In this document: positions 11,345 through 21,064 of the stretch, in pieces
Layout of the letters: each line of letters starts with the position of its first letter
Numbering within the stretch: position 1 is the stretch's first letter
Assembly: GCA_030704615.1 (NCBI GenBank)
Contig: CM060731.1
Coordinates: forward strand, 85,418,756 to 85,482,755
Source of the DNA: Takakia lepidozioides
Lineage: Eukaryota; Streptophyta; Takakiopsida; Takakiales; Takakiaceae
DNA length: 64,000 nt
Direction: 5' to 3'
Made by a program: the position numbers and the translations under genes
Notes under the pieces: generated by a model
Told to the model about the DNA's origin: nothing
The model's input: the letters and a program-made list of their open reading frames with translations, nothing else
Database searches by the model: none

Positions 11345-13310
11345 TTGGGGGTGTTTGCTGGAACAATTCTAGGCTGTCATTGTCAGCTGCTAGCAGGAAG
11401 GCAAGGATGTATGCATAGATAGCTGAAGGATTTTGTGCAGAGGCATAGATAGCTGAAGGAGCAGGGATAGAGTGTGGGCCCAAATTCGTCCAAGAGGGCC
11501 GGATTTCAAGCTCCATTATTTCAGTGTCATCCATTCAGCCAGGGATTTCCTGGTGACATTGCCAAGGCTTTACTCGCAACACGATGCTTGTAAAGCTTCC
11601 TTAGCTTGAATGCTGATTATGCTTGAATTATTAGGTTTGTAAAGCCAGTTTTGAAATTTTCATGGTAATCAGCTCTCTTGAAAATCTGTAGGTTGCAAGC
11701 CATTTACAGCGGGCCGTGGGTGGACTGGAAGACAGCCATTGAAAGCCCAGGTGCAAGTTAATACCAGTGGAGAGCAGAATAAGCTTCATATGCCCTTTTG
11801 GTGCTAGTTATCTTCATGTATGGTACTGTTGAACACCAACAATCTTTTGGTGAGATTCTGTCTTGGTGCACATGTCTGATAAAGAAAGACGGTAATGTTT
11901 GTTCTGAAACCTGAAGGCGTGAAATGATTCAACACAACAAGAGCATTACGCGTGTCACAGTACAAGCTGTAAGAAAGCAAGAGATACATAGTTATACAGT
12001 CAAACAGACAACTATCAGTTTCTGTGGAATCTCTTGCCAATGGCAGGATGGGTTGGGAATAGCCAAGTCAGGAGGTGAATGCCTGTCAAATTACCACATG
12101 TCCTTTTGAACACTGCCCCTGCCCTGGTGGACATGTACGCCAATTGTGGGTGCATTGAGGATGCAAAGGGAGTGTTCAACACTGTGGCTGAACGAGATGT
12201 GGTGTCGTGGAGTGCGATGCTTGCTGGGTATGCACAGCTGGGGTGCGGGATGGAGGCTCCAACCTTTGAGAAAATGATGGGGGAAGGGGTGAAGGCCGCC
12301 GACATAACGTTTGTGTGCGTTTGCAGTGCGTTGCAGCCCTGGAAAAGGGCAAAGAGATCCCTGGTGACATCATCAAATCTGCAATTGTACCAGATGTCAT
12401 CCTGAACATGGCTCTGGTGGCCATGTATGCTAAATGTGGGAGCATTGAGGATGCCAAGGGAGTGTTCAACACTATGGCTGAACTAGATGTGGTGTCGTGG
12501 AATGCGATGCTTGAAGGGTGTGCAGAGCAGGAGCGCGGGATGGGGCTTTGGACACCTGAAAGCAAATGATGGAGAAAAGATGAAGGTACCTTCTTCAACA
12601 TATTTCACCCTGTTTTCCCTGCTAGTGTTTGCTTTGACAATTCTAGGCTGTCATTGTCAGCTGCTAGCAGCAAGGCGAGGATGTATGCATGATTTGTGCA
12701 GAGGCATGGATAGCTGAAGGAGCAGGGATTTCGTGTGGGTCCAGATTCATCCAAGAAGGCCAGATTTCAAGCACAAGATTACCTGTGATTCCCTGTGGAT
12801 CAATAGCTACAAGAAACCTGCATGGGTAGATGGTCAACTGGGAGCAGCGGCACAAGTGATAAAATCAGGCACTGCTAATGAAGGCATCTTCTTCAACACA
12901 TTTCACCCTGTTTTTCCCTCTTATCAGAATCGGCCCTAAATTTACATGTTCAATTCTGCAAGTTAGCTGGTTGAGTGAATCTAGTTTGGAGTGACTTTGA
13001 CATGATACTGCCAATGTGACAACAGGAAAGTGTCAAAAAATAGGTAACAGAGATGAGGAGAAGCTGTGGAATGAACTTATCTGAGCCCAGTCACTGATGG
13101 GTCAACTGGGGCAGAAAGGTGAATGCCTGCTACATTTCAGAGAGTAGCAGACGCAATTCAGCATAGGAACTAGTGTGCTACGCTGAGTTGGGTGTTTCCT
13201 AGAACAAATGTAGGCTGTCATTGTCAGCTGCTAGCAGCAAGGCAAGATGAATGCTTGATTTGTGCAGAGGCATGGATAGCTGAAGGAATAGAGATAGAGT
13301 GTGGGTGACG
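11345..13310. repeat. Three dispersed copies of an about 160-bp module inside the CACTA element
   Basis: TAGGCTGTCATTGTCAGCTG followed by GCTAGCAG, GAGGCATGGATAGCTGAAGG and a GTGTGGG(T/C)CCA stretch appears near 11370, 12645 and 13210. The copies alternate with PPR-like fragments, so duplication of a larger module containing both is likely. Confidence 0.7.
12079..12569 (+). pseudogene. Captured PPR (PLS-type) gene fragments
   Basis: Two partial pentatricopeptide units are visible. The first reads ALVDMYANCGCIEDAKGVF with DVVSWSAMLAGYAQ and GVKAADITFVCV. The second (frame starting 12315) reads ALVAMYAKCGSIEDAKGVF with DVVSWNAMLEGCAE. These are the S/P/L-type repeats of plant organellar RNA-binding PPR proteins. 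A frameshift near 12320 separates them, no organelle-targeting N-terminus or E/DYW C-terminus is present, and both lie inside the CACTA element, so this is a captured and decayed fragment. The second unit ends in unrelated sequence at about 12545. Confidence 0.75.
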
Positions 13311-14030
13311 CAGGGTGCTGGGCAATGGGCAAGATGTCTTTGTATAAACGTGAGTGACCTTCCTATCATCCTGGGTTTCATTTTTAGTGCATGTTTCTTT
13401 GTGAAGTATCTGACGACTTCGCCAATACACACCAACCTTTTTGCTTTGGTTTGTTTAGGACATGGGATAGAAGTTACCATAAACAACACTGGCATTGGTT
13501 TTTCATATATGGTATTAGATAATTCTCTTAATTGTTTCCGCCTTGGCAGGTTGCTCAGTGACCTTCCCTGGACGCTTTGGAGTATAGCGAGTGAGTGTCT
13601 CACAATGCAATATTGGTTGGTGCATCTTATGCAAGAACTTGGAAAACAAACAAATGTCCTTGCTGTAGTAATTCTTAAAGCCATGCAAGCCGTTTTTGAT
13701 GGGTTGCAGATTGATGGAATACATGAGTAGTTAGAAGATTCTGGGTGAACACTTTTCAAAGTGTTATAGTTAGACAAAATAATTCACATGAGAACATGCG
13801 ACTATTTAATGTATTTTTAGATCGCAACAAAAATGATAATGATAAATAGATTGGTAAATAGAGATGGTATGCAATCTCTTGGTTTTGCTCAGCTTGTTGC
13901 AGTTATGTCTTGCTGCCTTGTTCTCTTTGTATTATATATTATATTTCATTGTTGTAATAGACATGTACATGACTGCTATCATAGTCATAATAATGACTAC
14001 ATCTATTTTCACTCTCCAATAGTACTACAC
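13310..14030. other. CACTA interior without recognised genes
   Basis: A 143-codon open frame (13299-13730) resembles no family I know and has no paralogue here. 13730-14030 is AT-rich with no coding signal. Confidence 0.3.
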
Positions 14031-14337
14031 CACGTGGCAGAAATACAAATATGTAAAAAAATAGCAATACACCCCAAAAAAACACCCATCATGACACATG
14101 TCAATCTGCTGATGGACCACGTGTAAAAACTGCAACGCGCCACGTGTTGCAACCGGATTAGCACACCCGTAGTCATAGTTCGCAGTCATGGAGAGCTAAA
14201 CACTCTGCCACGTGTCATTTCCTGCATCGAGCACGTGCCACTCTTGCACAGCCGCTGACATGGACTACACTGTCCGTTCAGTCATTCAGTAAAGCCAGCG
14301 TGTATGACTACCCCCACAGCTGCTCTGGCGCCACGTG
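14031..14337. promoter_or_regulatory. Cluster of six CACGTG palindromes
   Basis: CACGTG occurs at 14031, 14118, 14141, 14209, 14232 and 14332, six times in 307 bp, mostly as CCACGTG. CACGTG is the plant G-box core bound by bZIP and bHLH factors. It lies in the subterminal region of the CACTA element among GTCAT repeats, so it may equally be part of a subterminal transposase-binding array. Confidence 0.55.
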
Positions 14338-14450
14338 ACAGCCAGCCTGGAGAGTCATATCTGCCATGTCACAACTAATTAGGTCTTTACGTCTGCAGAG
14401 TCAGGAAGTCGTAAATGGCTTCCATGACTGCATTTGCAGTCATAACACAG

Positions 14451-14482
14451 AGACGTAAAAGCCGCAATTTGTTGTAGTGGAT
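14451..14482 (-). repeat. CACTA right terminal inverted repeat and GAT duplication
   Basis: Bases 14451-14479 are the inverted partner of the left terminus. 14480-14482 is GAT, the second copy of the target-site duplication. Confidence 0.88.
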
Positions 14483-14984
14483 GATGCAAGGACCAGTCCT
14501 TGCATAGCAGCCCTTTCAATCGCAACTCCCTTAGCAGCTGTACTGCCTGCGGTGCTGCAATCGTTTGCTTCTGTAAGATTGTGGTGCTCTTCACCCTGAT
14601 ATCCTCCAATCCTCTCACTCTCTTCATTCTAGACAAACAGAAAGGTTTTGGTTGTTACAACTGAAGAAACGCCTGCAGGGCACAAAGCATAAAAGTATGG
14701 TTGGCGCAGAATGAAATGGGTAAGTGCTTGTAAGCCTGTGGGGCTTGCAAGTATCGACTTGGAGAAAATGTACTCTCCGTTCGTCTGTCCTTGTGCCACT
14801 GCGTAAGTAGTAAGGCGAGCGTGTAGTCTGTTATTTCCGCCATAGCTTCAAAGCTATAGCTTTGATTGTCTCTCCTGACGAGACGCCCGTTACTTGGAAC
14901 GACGCCGACTCTTGCGCTCAGAATCCCTCTAAATTCTTGATTTCGCTTCTTGGAAAATACCCTCTGCAGGTAATTCTGGCTCAT
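14480..14984 (-). pseudogene. Extra ORF of G1, N-terminal portion
   Basis: A start at 14984 (MSQNYLQRVF) opens a 109-codon frame to 14655. It resumes at about 14636 (MSRMKRVRGLEDIRVK) and runs to the CACTA insertion, ending LLCKDWSLHH. Removing the CACTA and one GAT brings this next to RQFMIQFLQNFGPRIG at 9461. The short gap 14654-14637 holds a stop and may be an intron boundary or a decay event. No known domain is visible in this part. Confidence 0.5.
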
Positions 14985-14999
14985 GATTGGCTGTTGGCT

Positions 15000-15470
15000 C
15001 TGTGATTGGTTTTGTAATTTAATTCTCTTCCGTGGATTTTCCCCCCTGGACTGTCCACTAGGATATCACATGCGACAAGGATTTCGCTTTTGGGTACTTG
15101 TAAAGGGTTCCGTTACCCTTTCCTTGTATGCATTAATGGGCCCACAATAAATTTCGGTTAACGTGCCGGGTAGGTACTTTGACGGCCAATTTTGTCTTCC
15201 TTCTTGATGACACTCATTCTTGCAATTCATGTTCGGCTGTGTGTCTCGCCCTGGCGTCCACGTGTCCATTTCTAGACCTGCCTCTGTCTACTTTTCCACT
15301 GGCCACTCTCCGGATGTTAACCCACGTCCACCTGTCACTGATCCTATGGACTGTGTAACCCCGATAGGCTGTGTTGAGCTGTGATAGGCTGTGTGGCACT
15401 GTGATGGGCTGTGATAGGCTGTGTCACACTTGTACTGCCCGCCCTGGTCATTTACGCTCGGCTTAGCGAC
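15000..15470. other. G1 spacer between integrase and extra ORF, with CTGTG minisatellite
   Basis: Non-coding junction in the G1 element. 15352-15428 repeats GGCTGTG(A/T) about seven times, beside GTGTAACCCC as in 5722-5905. No primer-binding site or LTR terminus was recognised here, so I read it as internal to one element. Confidence 0.5.
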
Positions 15471-16688
15471 AAGTGCTCCATACTCCGTTAATATCACTGG
15501 CGCAGCCCGTGACTGCTTTTGCGTTTCAACATGCAAATCGTGCTGCAATGGTTTGTCATGGATACCACTGTACCCCTTCAACTTATTGGCATTGACTCTT
15601 CCTAGCATCTCTTTATTAATGGTTTGTAACATGACAGTGTTGTTATCATACATCTTCTGTATGACATAAGGTCCTTTCCATGGTGATTTAAGCTTAGAAG
15701 CTTTAATCTTCCCCTTCTTCTACAATCAGAGAACCAAATCCCCCGTCTTAAAAGTCTTTAATTTGCCTTCATCAAACTGTTCCTTCCTCTTCATCTGAAT
15801 TCTGGTCATGTTATCAGCTACATCAGCACGTACTTCTTCCACATGGTATAATTCATGTTTCCTGACCTTAATTGAATCTTCCAATTCCATTCTCTTTCCC
15901 TATTCCGTTCTCATGGTAGGTAACAAGAATTCCACTGGAAGTAAAGCTTCCATACCATAAACTAATTGGAATGGTGTATACTTAGTGGTGACTTTATATA
16001 AAGTCTTGTATGACCACAAAGCTGTCAGCAGCTTTGTATCCCAATCCGTTCTGTTTGCATTGACTATCTTAGCCAAGATAGTACATAGTATTTTGTTGGT
16101 AGCCTCTGCCTACCCATTACCCTGTGGGTAATACGTTGTACTCTTCCTATGCACAATCATGAACTCTTTAGTCAATAGTTCAATGGTCTTATTAATGAAG
16201 TGACTTCCCTGGTCACTGATAAATTCCAAGGGACAACCAAATCGTGTAAGTATGTTCTCATACAAGAACCTTGTTGTGGACTTAGCTGTGTTGTCCCTCA
16301 GAGCTTTAGCTTCCACCCACTTCGTAGTATAATCAGTGGCTGTAATTATATACTTGTTCTGTGTATTCTTGGCCGGTGGGTTAATTGGTCCAACAAAGTC
16401 TAGTCCCCATTTCTGAAATGGTTCAGTAGGCATCGTAGGTTGCAAAGCCATCTTCCCAGATCTCTGCAAAGGTCCTAGCCTCTGACATTCATCACAACTC
16501 TGACAATACTTGTGTACATCCTTGAACAAAGTAGGCCACCAGTAACCTGCAAGTAGTATCTTCCTACTGGTAGTCTCTTCTCCAAAATGTCCTCCAGCCA
16601 CTCCTTTATGAACTTCCTCCAAAACTTTATTTACTTCATGGTGGTACAAGCATCGTTTAAGTACTCCATCAGGTCCTAGCTTATACAT
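15470..16688 (-). pseudogene. G1 integrase
   Basis: The intact part (16688-16110) shows the HHCC zinc module ([10 protein letters not shown] then CQSCDECQR) and catalytic-core landmarks WGLDFVGPI and FISDQGSHF. The frame ends in a TAG at YPQGNG. Past it, minus-strand reading gives the usual GYGMEALLP-type C-terminal landmark near 15950 and GPYVIQKMYDNNTVMLQ near 15670. At least two stops interrupt 16110-15650. Role in the family: inserts element cDNA into host DNA. Confidence 0.7.
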
Positions 16689-18385
16689 TCTGCCCCTACC
16701 ATAGTAGAAGGTAAAGCCTTGAGAGCGATTCTCTTCCTCTGCTCCTTACCATAACTAGGTGGGCACTGACCATGAGTAAGATAGTATCTGATTGGCCACT
16801 GCCAATCTAACCATTCATCTGCACTTCCTTGCACCTCCATTGCAAACAAACTTGCATCAGACAATTGGTCATCTACTCCTGTGGTGGGCTCTCCTGTTGT
16901 TAGGCGTGACAAATGATCTGCCACAAGATGCAAATGACCAGGCTTGTAAACAACTTCGAACTCAAACTCGTGCAAGATTATTAACCACCTTGCTATCCTT
17001 CCACTTATCAAAGGTTTGTTCACCAGATATATTAGAGCCTGGTGATCCACATAAAACATAAACTTTCTTCCCAATAGGTAATGTCTGAATTTCTTGACTG
17101 CATAAATCATTGCCAGTGCTTCTCTTTCAGTTGTGCTATAGTTCCTTTCAGCACTGTTCATCAACCTGCTAGCATAGTACACCGGTGAATCTATATTTCC
17201 TGTAACATTTTGGGCTAACACCGCTCCCAACGCTTCTCCTGAGGCATCACAGTGAACATGAAATACTACATGCCAGTGAGGGTTAATCAGCACAGGTGTA
17301 GTTGTTACTGACAATGTAAGTTCCTCAAAAGCCTGTTGACATTCAGCTGTCCATGCAAACACTGCATCTTTCTTCAGAAGCTTGCTCAATGGTGCTGCTA
17401 TCTGTGCATACCTTTTGACAAATCTTCTGTAATAACTGGTTTGTCCAAGGAATCTCCTTAGACTCTTAACATTTACTGGTGGTGGTGAGGCTTTAATGGC
17501 CTCTGTCTTTCTGGGATCCACAAGAAGTCCCCTCTTACACACAATGTGTCCCAAAATCACCCCTGAGTTCACACAGAAAGTACACTTCTCTGGATTCAGG
17601 CCTAGACCTCTCATCCTGCATCTGACCAAACATAACTCCAATTTATGCAAGTGCTCATTCTTAGAGCTGTACACACTGAAATCATCCAAGAACACCTGCA
17701 TGAAATCATCCAGATACTCATGAAAAGATTCACTTATCACTCTCTGAAAGGTTGCTGGTGCATTACAAAGTCCAAAAGGCATGACTTTGTATGCATAAGC
17801 ACCCCAGTCTGTGATGAAAGCTGTCTTTCCTTGGTCTTCTTCTGCCACTTGCACTTGATTATAACCACTGAAGCCATCCATGAATGAGTACATCTCATGG
17901 CCTGCCACAGTGTCAAATACCGCTTCTGTGAATGGCAAAGGGAAAGGATCTTTCTTCGTGCAAGCATTCAACTTCTTATAGTTCACACAAACTCTCAGTT
18001 TACCATTCTTCTTGGGAACTATCACAATGGGTGACAACCAAGTTGTATACTCTATTGGGTATATAAACTTAGCCTCAGCCAACTTCTTGATCTCTTCTCC
18101 AACCTTCTGTGCATAGTTGGGATTCATTGTGTACCTTGCCTGTTTGATTGGTACTGACCCTGGTTCCAATTCAATCTTATGCTGACAGATCTCAGGTGGT
18201 ATCCCTTTTAGATCCTCGTAGCTCCAAGCAAATACATCTCTGTATTTGATGAACAAACTCTTAGCTTCCTCAAAGAATTCTGGCTCCAAATCAGCCCCTA
18301 CCTTCACCATCCTCGGTTCCTCTTCAGTTCCCACATTCACTTCTCTCACCTGCTCATCAGCTGTGATTGTCCAACCAGTCAGCAC
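16676..18385 (-). pseudogene. G1 reverse transcriptase and RNase H
   Basis: A 569-codon open frame. RT landmarks in order are KFIYPIEYTTWLSPIVIVPKK, LRVCVNYKKLN, FSGYNQV, MPFGLCNAPATFQR and VFLDDFSVYS (FLDD in place of the usual YxDD). Next come the RRFLGQTSYYRRFV connector and RNase H landmarks HCDASGEALGAVL, ERNYSTTEREALAMIYA and FYVDHQAL. It ends HLHLVADHLSRL. Copies element RNA into DNA. This is the best preserved part of G1; upstream frame breaks separate it from the protease. Confidence 0.85.
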
Positions 18386-18757
18386 TTCATCCTATAAACT
18401 CATAGTGGCTGGTTCCTCTAGGATTTCCATTTCTCCTTCTCTTTCTTCATAAAAATGTGGTGGGTAACTGCTTATTTCACCTTCAATTGGTGTTGCTGTC
18501 ACTACACCACAGCATATACCTTTTAAACAACTTAGGCCTTCCAGCTGCATCTCTGCAACCTACTCCCACTCTGGGTGTGCAACGAACAGGGTAGCTTCCT
18601 GTTCCTCATCCAGTCCTCCCCTCCAGTCATACTCCCTGGCCCCTCGAGGTCTTCTCGTAGCAGGTAATCTACTAGATTTCTTAGTGGTAATTTGTATCTT
18701 GTGCATCCCATTATGCACAGTTAGTAATTGAGAATTCCAGTCATGGAATACCCTGGC

Positions 18758-19190
18758 CTATTTCAGCCACGGACGTCCCAATAATAAGGAGTAAGCCTCC
18801 ATGACTTCATCCATTTTCAACACAGTTACTGTGATCATAAAGATCATCTTTTGTATTTGTATCTTAACTCTTCTTATCAATCCCAATGGCTGTACACTTA
18901 TTTGATCTGCCATTGTTACTGTAAATGGGGCTGGTTTCATGTTACTTAGACCAAGCTTCTGCCTTAATTGGTCTGTCATGATATTCACTCCAGAGCCTCC
19001 ATCTATCAGTACATCAGTTAGTTCTGTGCTTCCAATTCTCAATTGGATTACTGGCATAGAATCATCAAAGTCCATGACTGATTCTCGCCCTTCCGGTTTC
19101 ACATTATAACTGGTCACCTTGCTGTTCAGGTCTGTGTTTCCTGTCACATGGGCAATTCGATTGATTGCTTGATACAGCCTGTGTCTACAA
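18758..19190 (-). pseudogene. G1 retropepsin-like protease
   Basis: A frame ending at 18758 reads VIQLRIGSTELTDVLIDGGS followed by GVNIMTDQLRQKLGL, the clan AA aspartic protease site with DGGS replacing DTGA/DSGS, as in several plant Tat-like elements. The methionine start at 19291 falls in unrelated repeat, so true homology begins near 19190. 18758-18385 links to RT with stops. Confidence 0.65.
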
Positions 19191-19410
19191 TAAGGGAGGT
19201 TAGCTATTTCATGAGCATGAGCGGCATGAGCGGAGTAGCAAGACAATCGGTTTTCATGAGCAGAAGTACAAATTTCGAAAATAAAAAACATTATAAAACA
19301 TTAATTTAATGGAATGTGTCAGAAAAAACTAATATATTATTCGGCACCTTGAAGGGAAAATTGTAGTTTTGAGAGTTGTGCTCATGATATTTTGTCTTCC
19401 GCTCATGCCA
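19190..19410. repeat. GCTCATG terminal-type repeat, copy 1
   Basis: Contains GAGGTTAGCTATTTCATGAG, CATGAGCGGCATGAGCGGAG and CAATCGGTTTTCATGAGCAG. The reverse complement of the same string set lies at 47640-47865, and a shorter version at 57238-57305. It forms the downstream end of the SWIM-containing unit on the minus strand. Confidence 0.75.
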
Positions 19411-19835
19411 ATTCCCAGCGACATGTGCAAAAATGGCGCCGAATTTCGCGATAATAGGGTCCGTAACCGGAAAAAACCGCGACGTATTTCGCGGTAATAG
19501 GTCTCTCTGGCGAAAAATGGTGCCAAATTCCGCGGCTATAGGTCTCCTCATGACAGGTGTGTAAGCCCAAAATTTGGAAATGTGGCGCCGAATTTCGGTA
19601 CATGGTGCCGGGGATTGCACAGATGTTGGGCAGTTCTGGGCCATATAACTGGAAATTCGGCGCCATTTTTCCAGACATCGTTCCCGAGCATGTTCGGACT
19701 TAGCCAGTTTTCGGCCCAAAATAGGGAAATTCGGCGCCATTTTTCCAGACACAGGGGTACCAGTGCATGTTGGGACTTAGCCAGTTTTCGGCCCAAAATA
19801 GAGAAATTCGACTCCATTTTTCCAGAAATGGCCCC
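19410..19835. repeat. Degenerate GGCGCC palindrome array
   Basis: Six or so units with AAATTCGGCGCCATTTTTCC or its inverse, separated by CATGTTGGGACTTAGCCAGT-like spacers. It is related to the intron-6 arrays of the PMT genes but more diverged. Confidence 0.75.
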
Positions 19836-19979
19836 ACAACTGCTTCTGTTGGATCTCAGTTTGAATGGAATATTGCCTCATTCCAGGAGTTTTGGGGTGC
19901 ATTTCATTATACTGCAAAAAAAAGTCTGATACATGAAAATGCAATTGAAAATATCCATATGGAGGATTCCCTTTGCCCC

Positions 19980-20260
19980 ATCAATGATTTCTGGAATCCC
20001 TAAGGAGGAGTTTGTGCAGCTCGTTCACGCTCAACGCCGGTGCATGAATAAAGTCATCAATAGTCACGTTCATCCTCAACCTCTTCAGGTAAATGTAATA
20101 CAGATGCTTGCACGGATAATACTTTGAACCCTTCTTTGCTTCCATCAACGAGAAGTCCGTACAATTGCAAGTCGGCTCCACTCCAATCGTAATTGTGTAT
20201 ACATCGTCGCGTACAGCCGAGCCGGCCGTTGCCATCCGATAAACACGATATTATTGAGGA
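19980..20260 (-). pseudogene. SWIM zinc-finger protein fragment, copy 1
   Basis: The minus-strand frame from 20235 reads VYTITIGVEPTCNCTDFSL then KYYPCKHLYYIYLKRL, giving CxC-x16-CxH, the SWIM zinc-binding pattern. It continues to SVNELHKLLL. SWIM domains occur in MULE/FAR1-type transposases and in ZSWIM ubiquitin-ligase-like proteins; too little is left to choose. A diverged copy on the opposite strand lies at 46722-47036. Upstream coding is interrupted by a gypsy integrase fragment. Confidence 0.6.
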
Positions 20261-20289
20261 AGAGTCTTGCAGTTTCCTCGCCGGTAACC

Positions 20290-20690
20290 GTCTTATTACA
20301 TGGAATGACATTTCGGCTTCAACAAAACAATGGAATTGATATCCAGGGACTATTGGTGGCCGCAGATGTGGAAACTCGTGAAAGAATTTATAAAATTTTG
20401 AGACACGTGTGCTAGAGCGAAGGGACCACGACATCGACCTTACGGCCTTCTTCAACCATTACCCATTCCCAAGGGTCCATGGTCGTCCGTGTCTATGGAC
20501 TTTATTACGGACCTTCCAATTTCCAAGATCACCGATTCAATCCTTGTTATTGTAGATCGTTTTACAAAGATGACACATTCCCTGAATCCCGTACTTGGGC
20601 TTGCCAAATACACAGGTCATTATGTCGTGCCTATAGAACCAAAACGTCTGTGTTGTGGCATGAGCAAATGTGGGAGTCAAAAATCTGCCG
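20290..20690 (+). pseudogene. Gypsy integrase fragment
   Basis: Plus-strand reading around one stop gives the end of the zinc module ([20 protein letters not shown]) and then [20 protein letters not shown] and [11 protein letters not shown], the start of a Ty3/gypsy integrase core. No other part of that element is adjacent. It is embedded between two pieces of the SWIM unit. Confidence 0.7.
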
Positions 20691-20749
20691 CTGAAACAAG
20701 GTGCAGGTACAGCACCGTGTGGGTTCCTCCGAATCGGCCGGCTGGAGGT

Positions 20750-21057
20750 ACGTCCACGGAGCTCTAAATAGTGCAAGCCATCCCAAGAGCATTGGCAATC
20801 CGAGTCTCATTCAACTTGTTGGGATGGTGTCGTCTCTTCACTCTTTCGAATCGCATTGTGGGATGTGCAGAATTGTTCAATCCGTCTCTACTGGACCGAG
20901 CAGTCTGCAATGGCTGGGTCTGAGGAACTGGAAATGCAAGGGCCGGGACGTCTATGCGTTGCACCATACGAAATCCTGCTGCAGATAGAGCATCCGCCTC
21001 ATTTTGAGAGAGGCTGCAACCCGGTGCAACAGGCCAGACGCCCAGAGGCTCCGGCAT
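20750..21057 (-). pseudogene. Upstream part of SWIM unit 1
   Basis: The minus-strand frame from 21057 ends NETRIANALGMACTI. The string ACTCGGATTGCCAATGCTCT is shared with the start of unit 2 at 46723. No domain was recognised in the preceding 80 residues, which are proline-rich at the start. Confidence 0.4.
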
Positions 21058-21064
21058 TTCCTTT

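Larger units (their letters stand above)
9462..14479. mobile_element. CACTA (En/Spm) transposon, complete termini, non-autonomous, 5,018 bp
   Basis: The left end reads CACTACAACAGATTGCGGCT and the right end, reverse-complemented, CACTACAACAAATTGCGGCT. Over 29 bp 26 positions match. A 3-bp GAT duplication flanks the element. Subterminal sequence is dense in GTCATGAC-like repeats at both ends, as expected for transposase binding in this superfamily. No transposase is visible inside; instead there are PPR gene fragments, a 440-bp tandem duplication, a SINE-like segment and A-rich tracts, the profile of a Pack-CACTA element. It sits inside the extra ORF of G1, so it inserted after G1. Confidence 0.88.
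5640..19200 (-). mobile_element. Ty3/gypsy element G1, 5'-truncated, with an extra ORF after integrase
   Basis: Read on the minus strand the order is protease (about 19190-18758), RT-RNase H (18385-16676), integrase (16688 to about 15470), an extra coiled-coil ORF (14984-6062, split by a CACTA element), polypurine tract and putative LTR. No gag, primer-binding site or 5' LTR is present: homology stops near 19190, where a GCTCATG-type repeat begins. The layout PR-RT-RH-IN followed by one more ORF resembles plant Tat/Athila-like elements, but the lineage is not proved. Single stops and frame changes in integrase indicate an old copy. Confidence 0.7.

Noticed and set aside
12079-12569. Functional PPR gene
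   Set aside because: Only two partial repeats with a frameshift, no targeting sequence, and location inside a CACTA element.
19306-19817. ORFs on the minus strand such as the 148-codon frame
   Set aside because: They cover GGCGCC palindromes and show the repeated PNF/RHF peptide pattern of the arrays.
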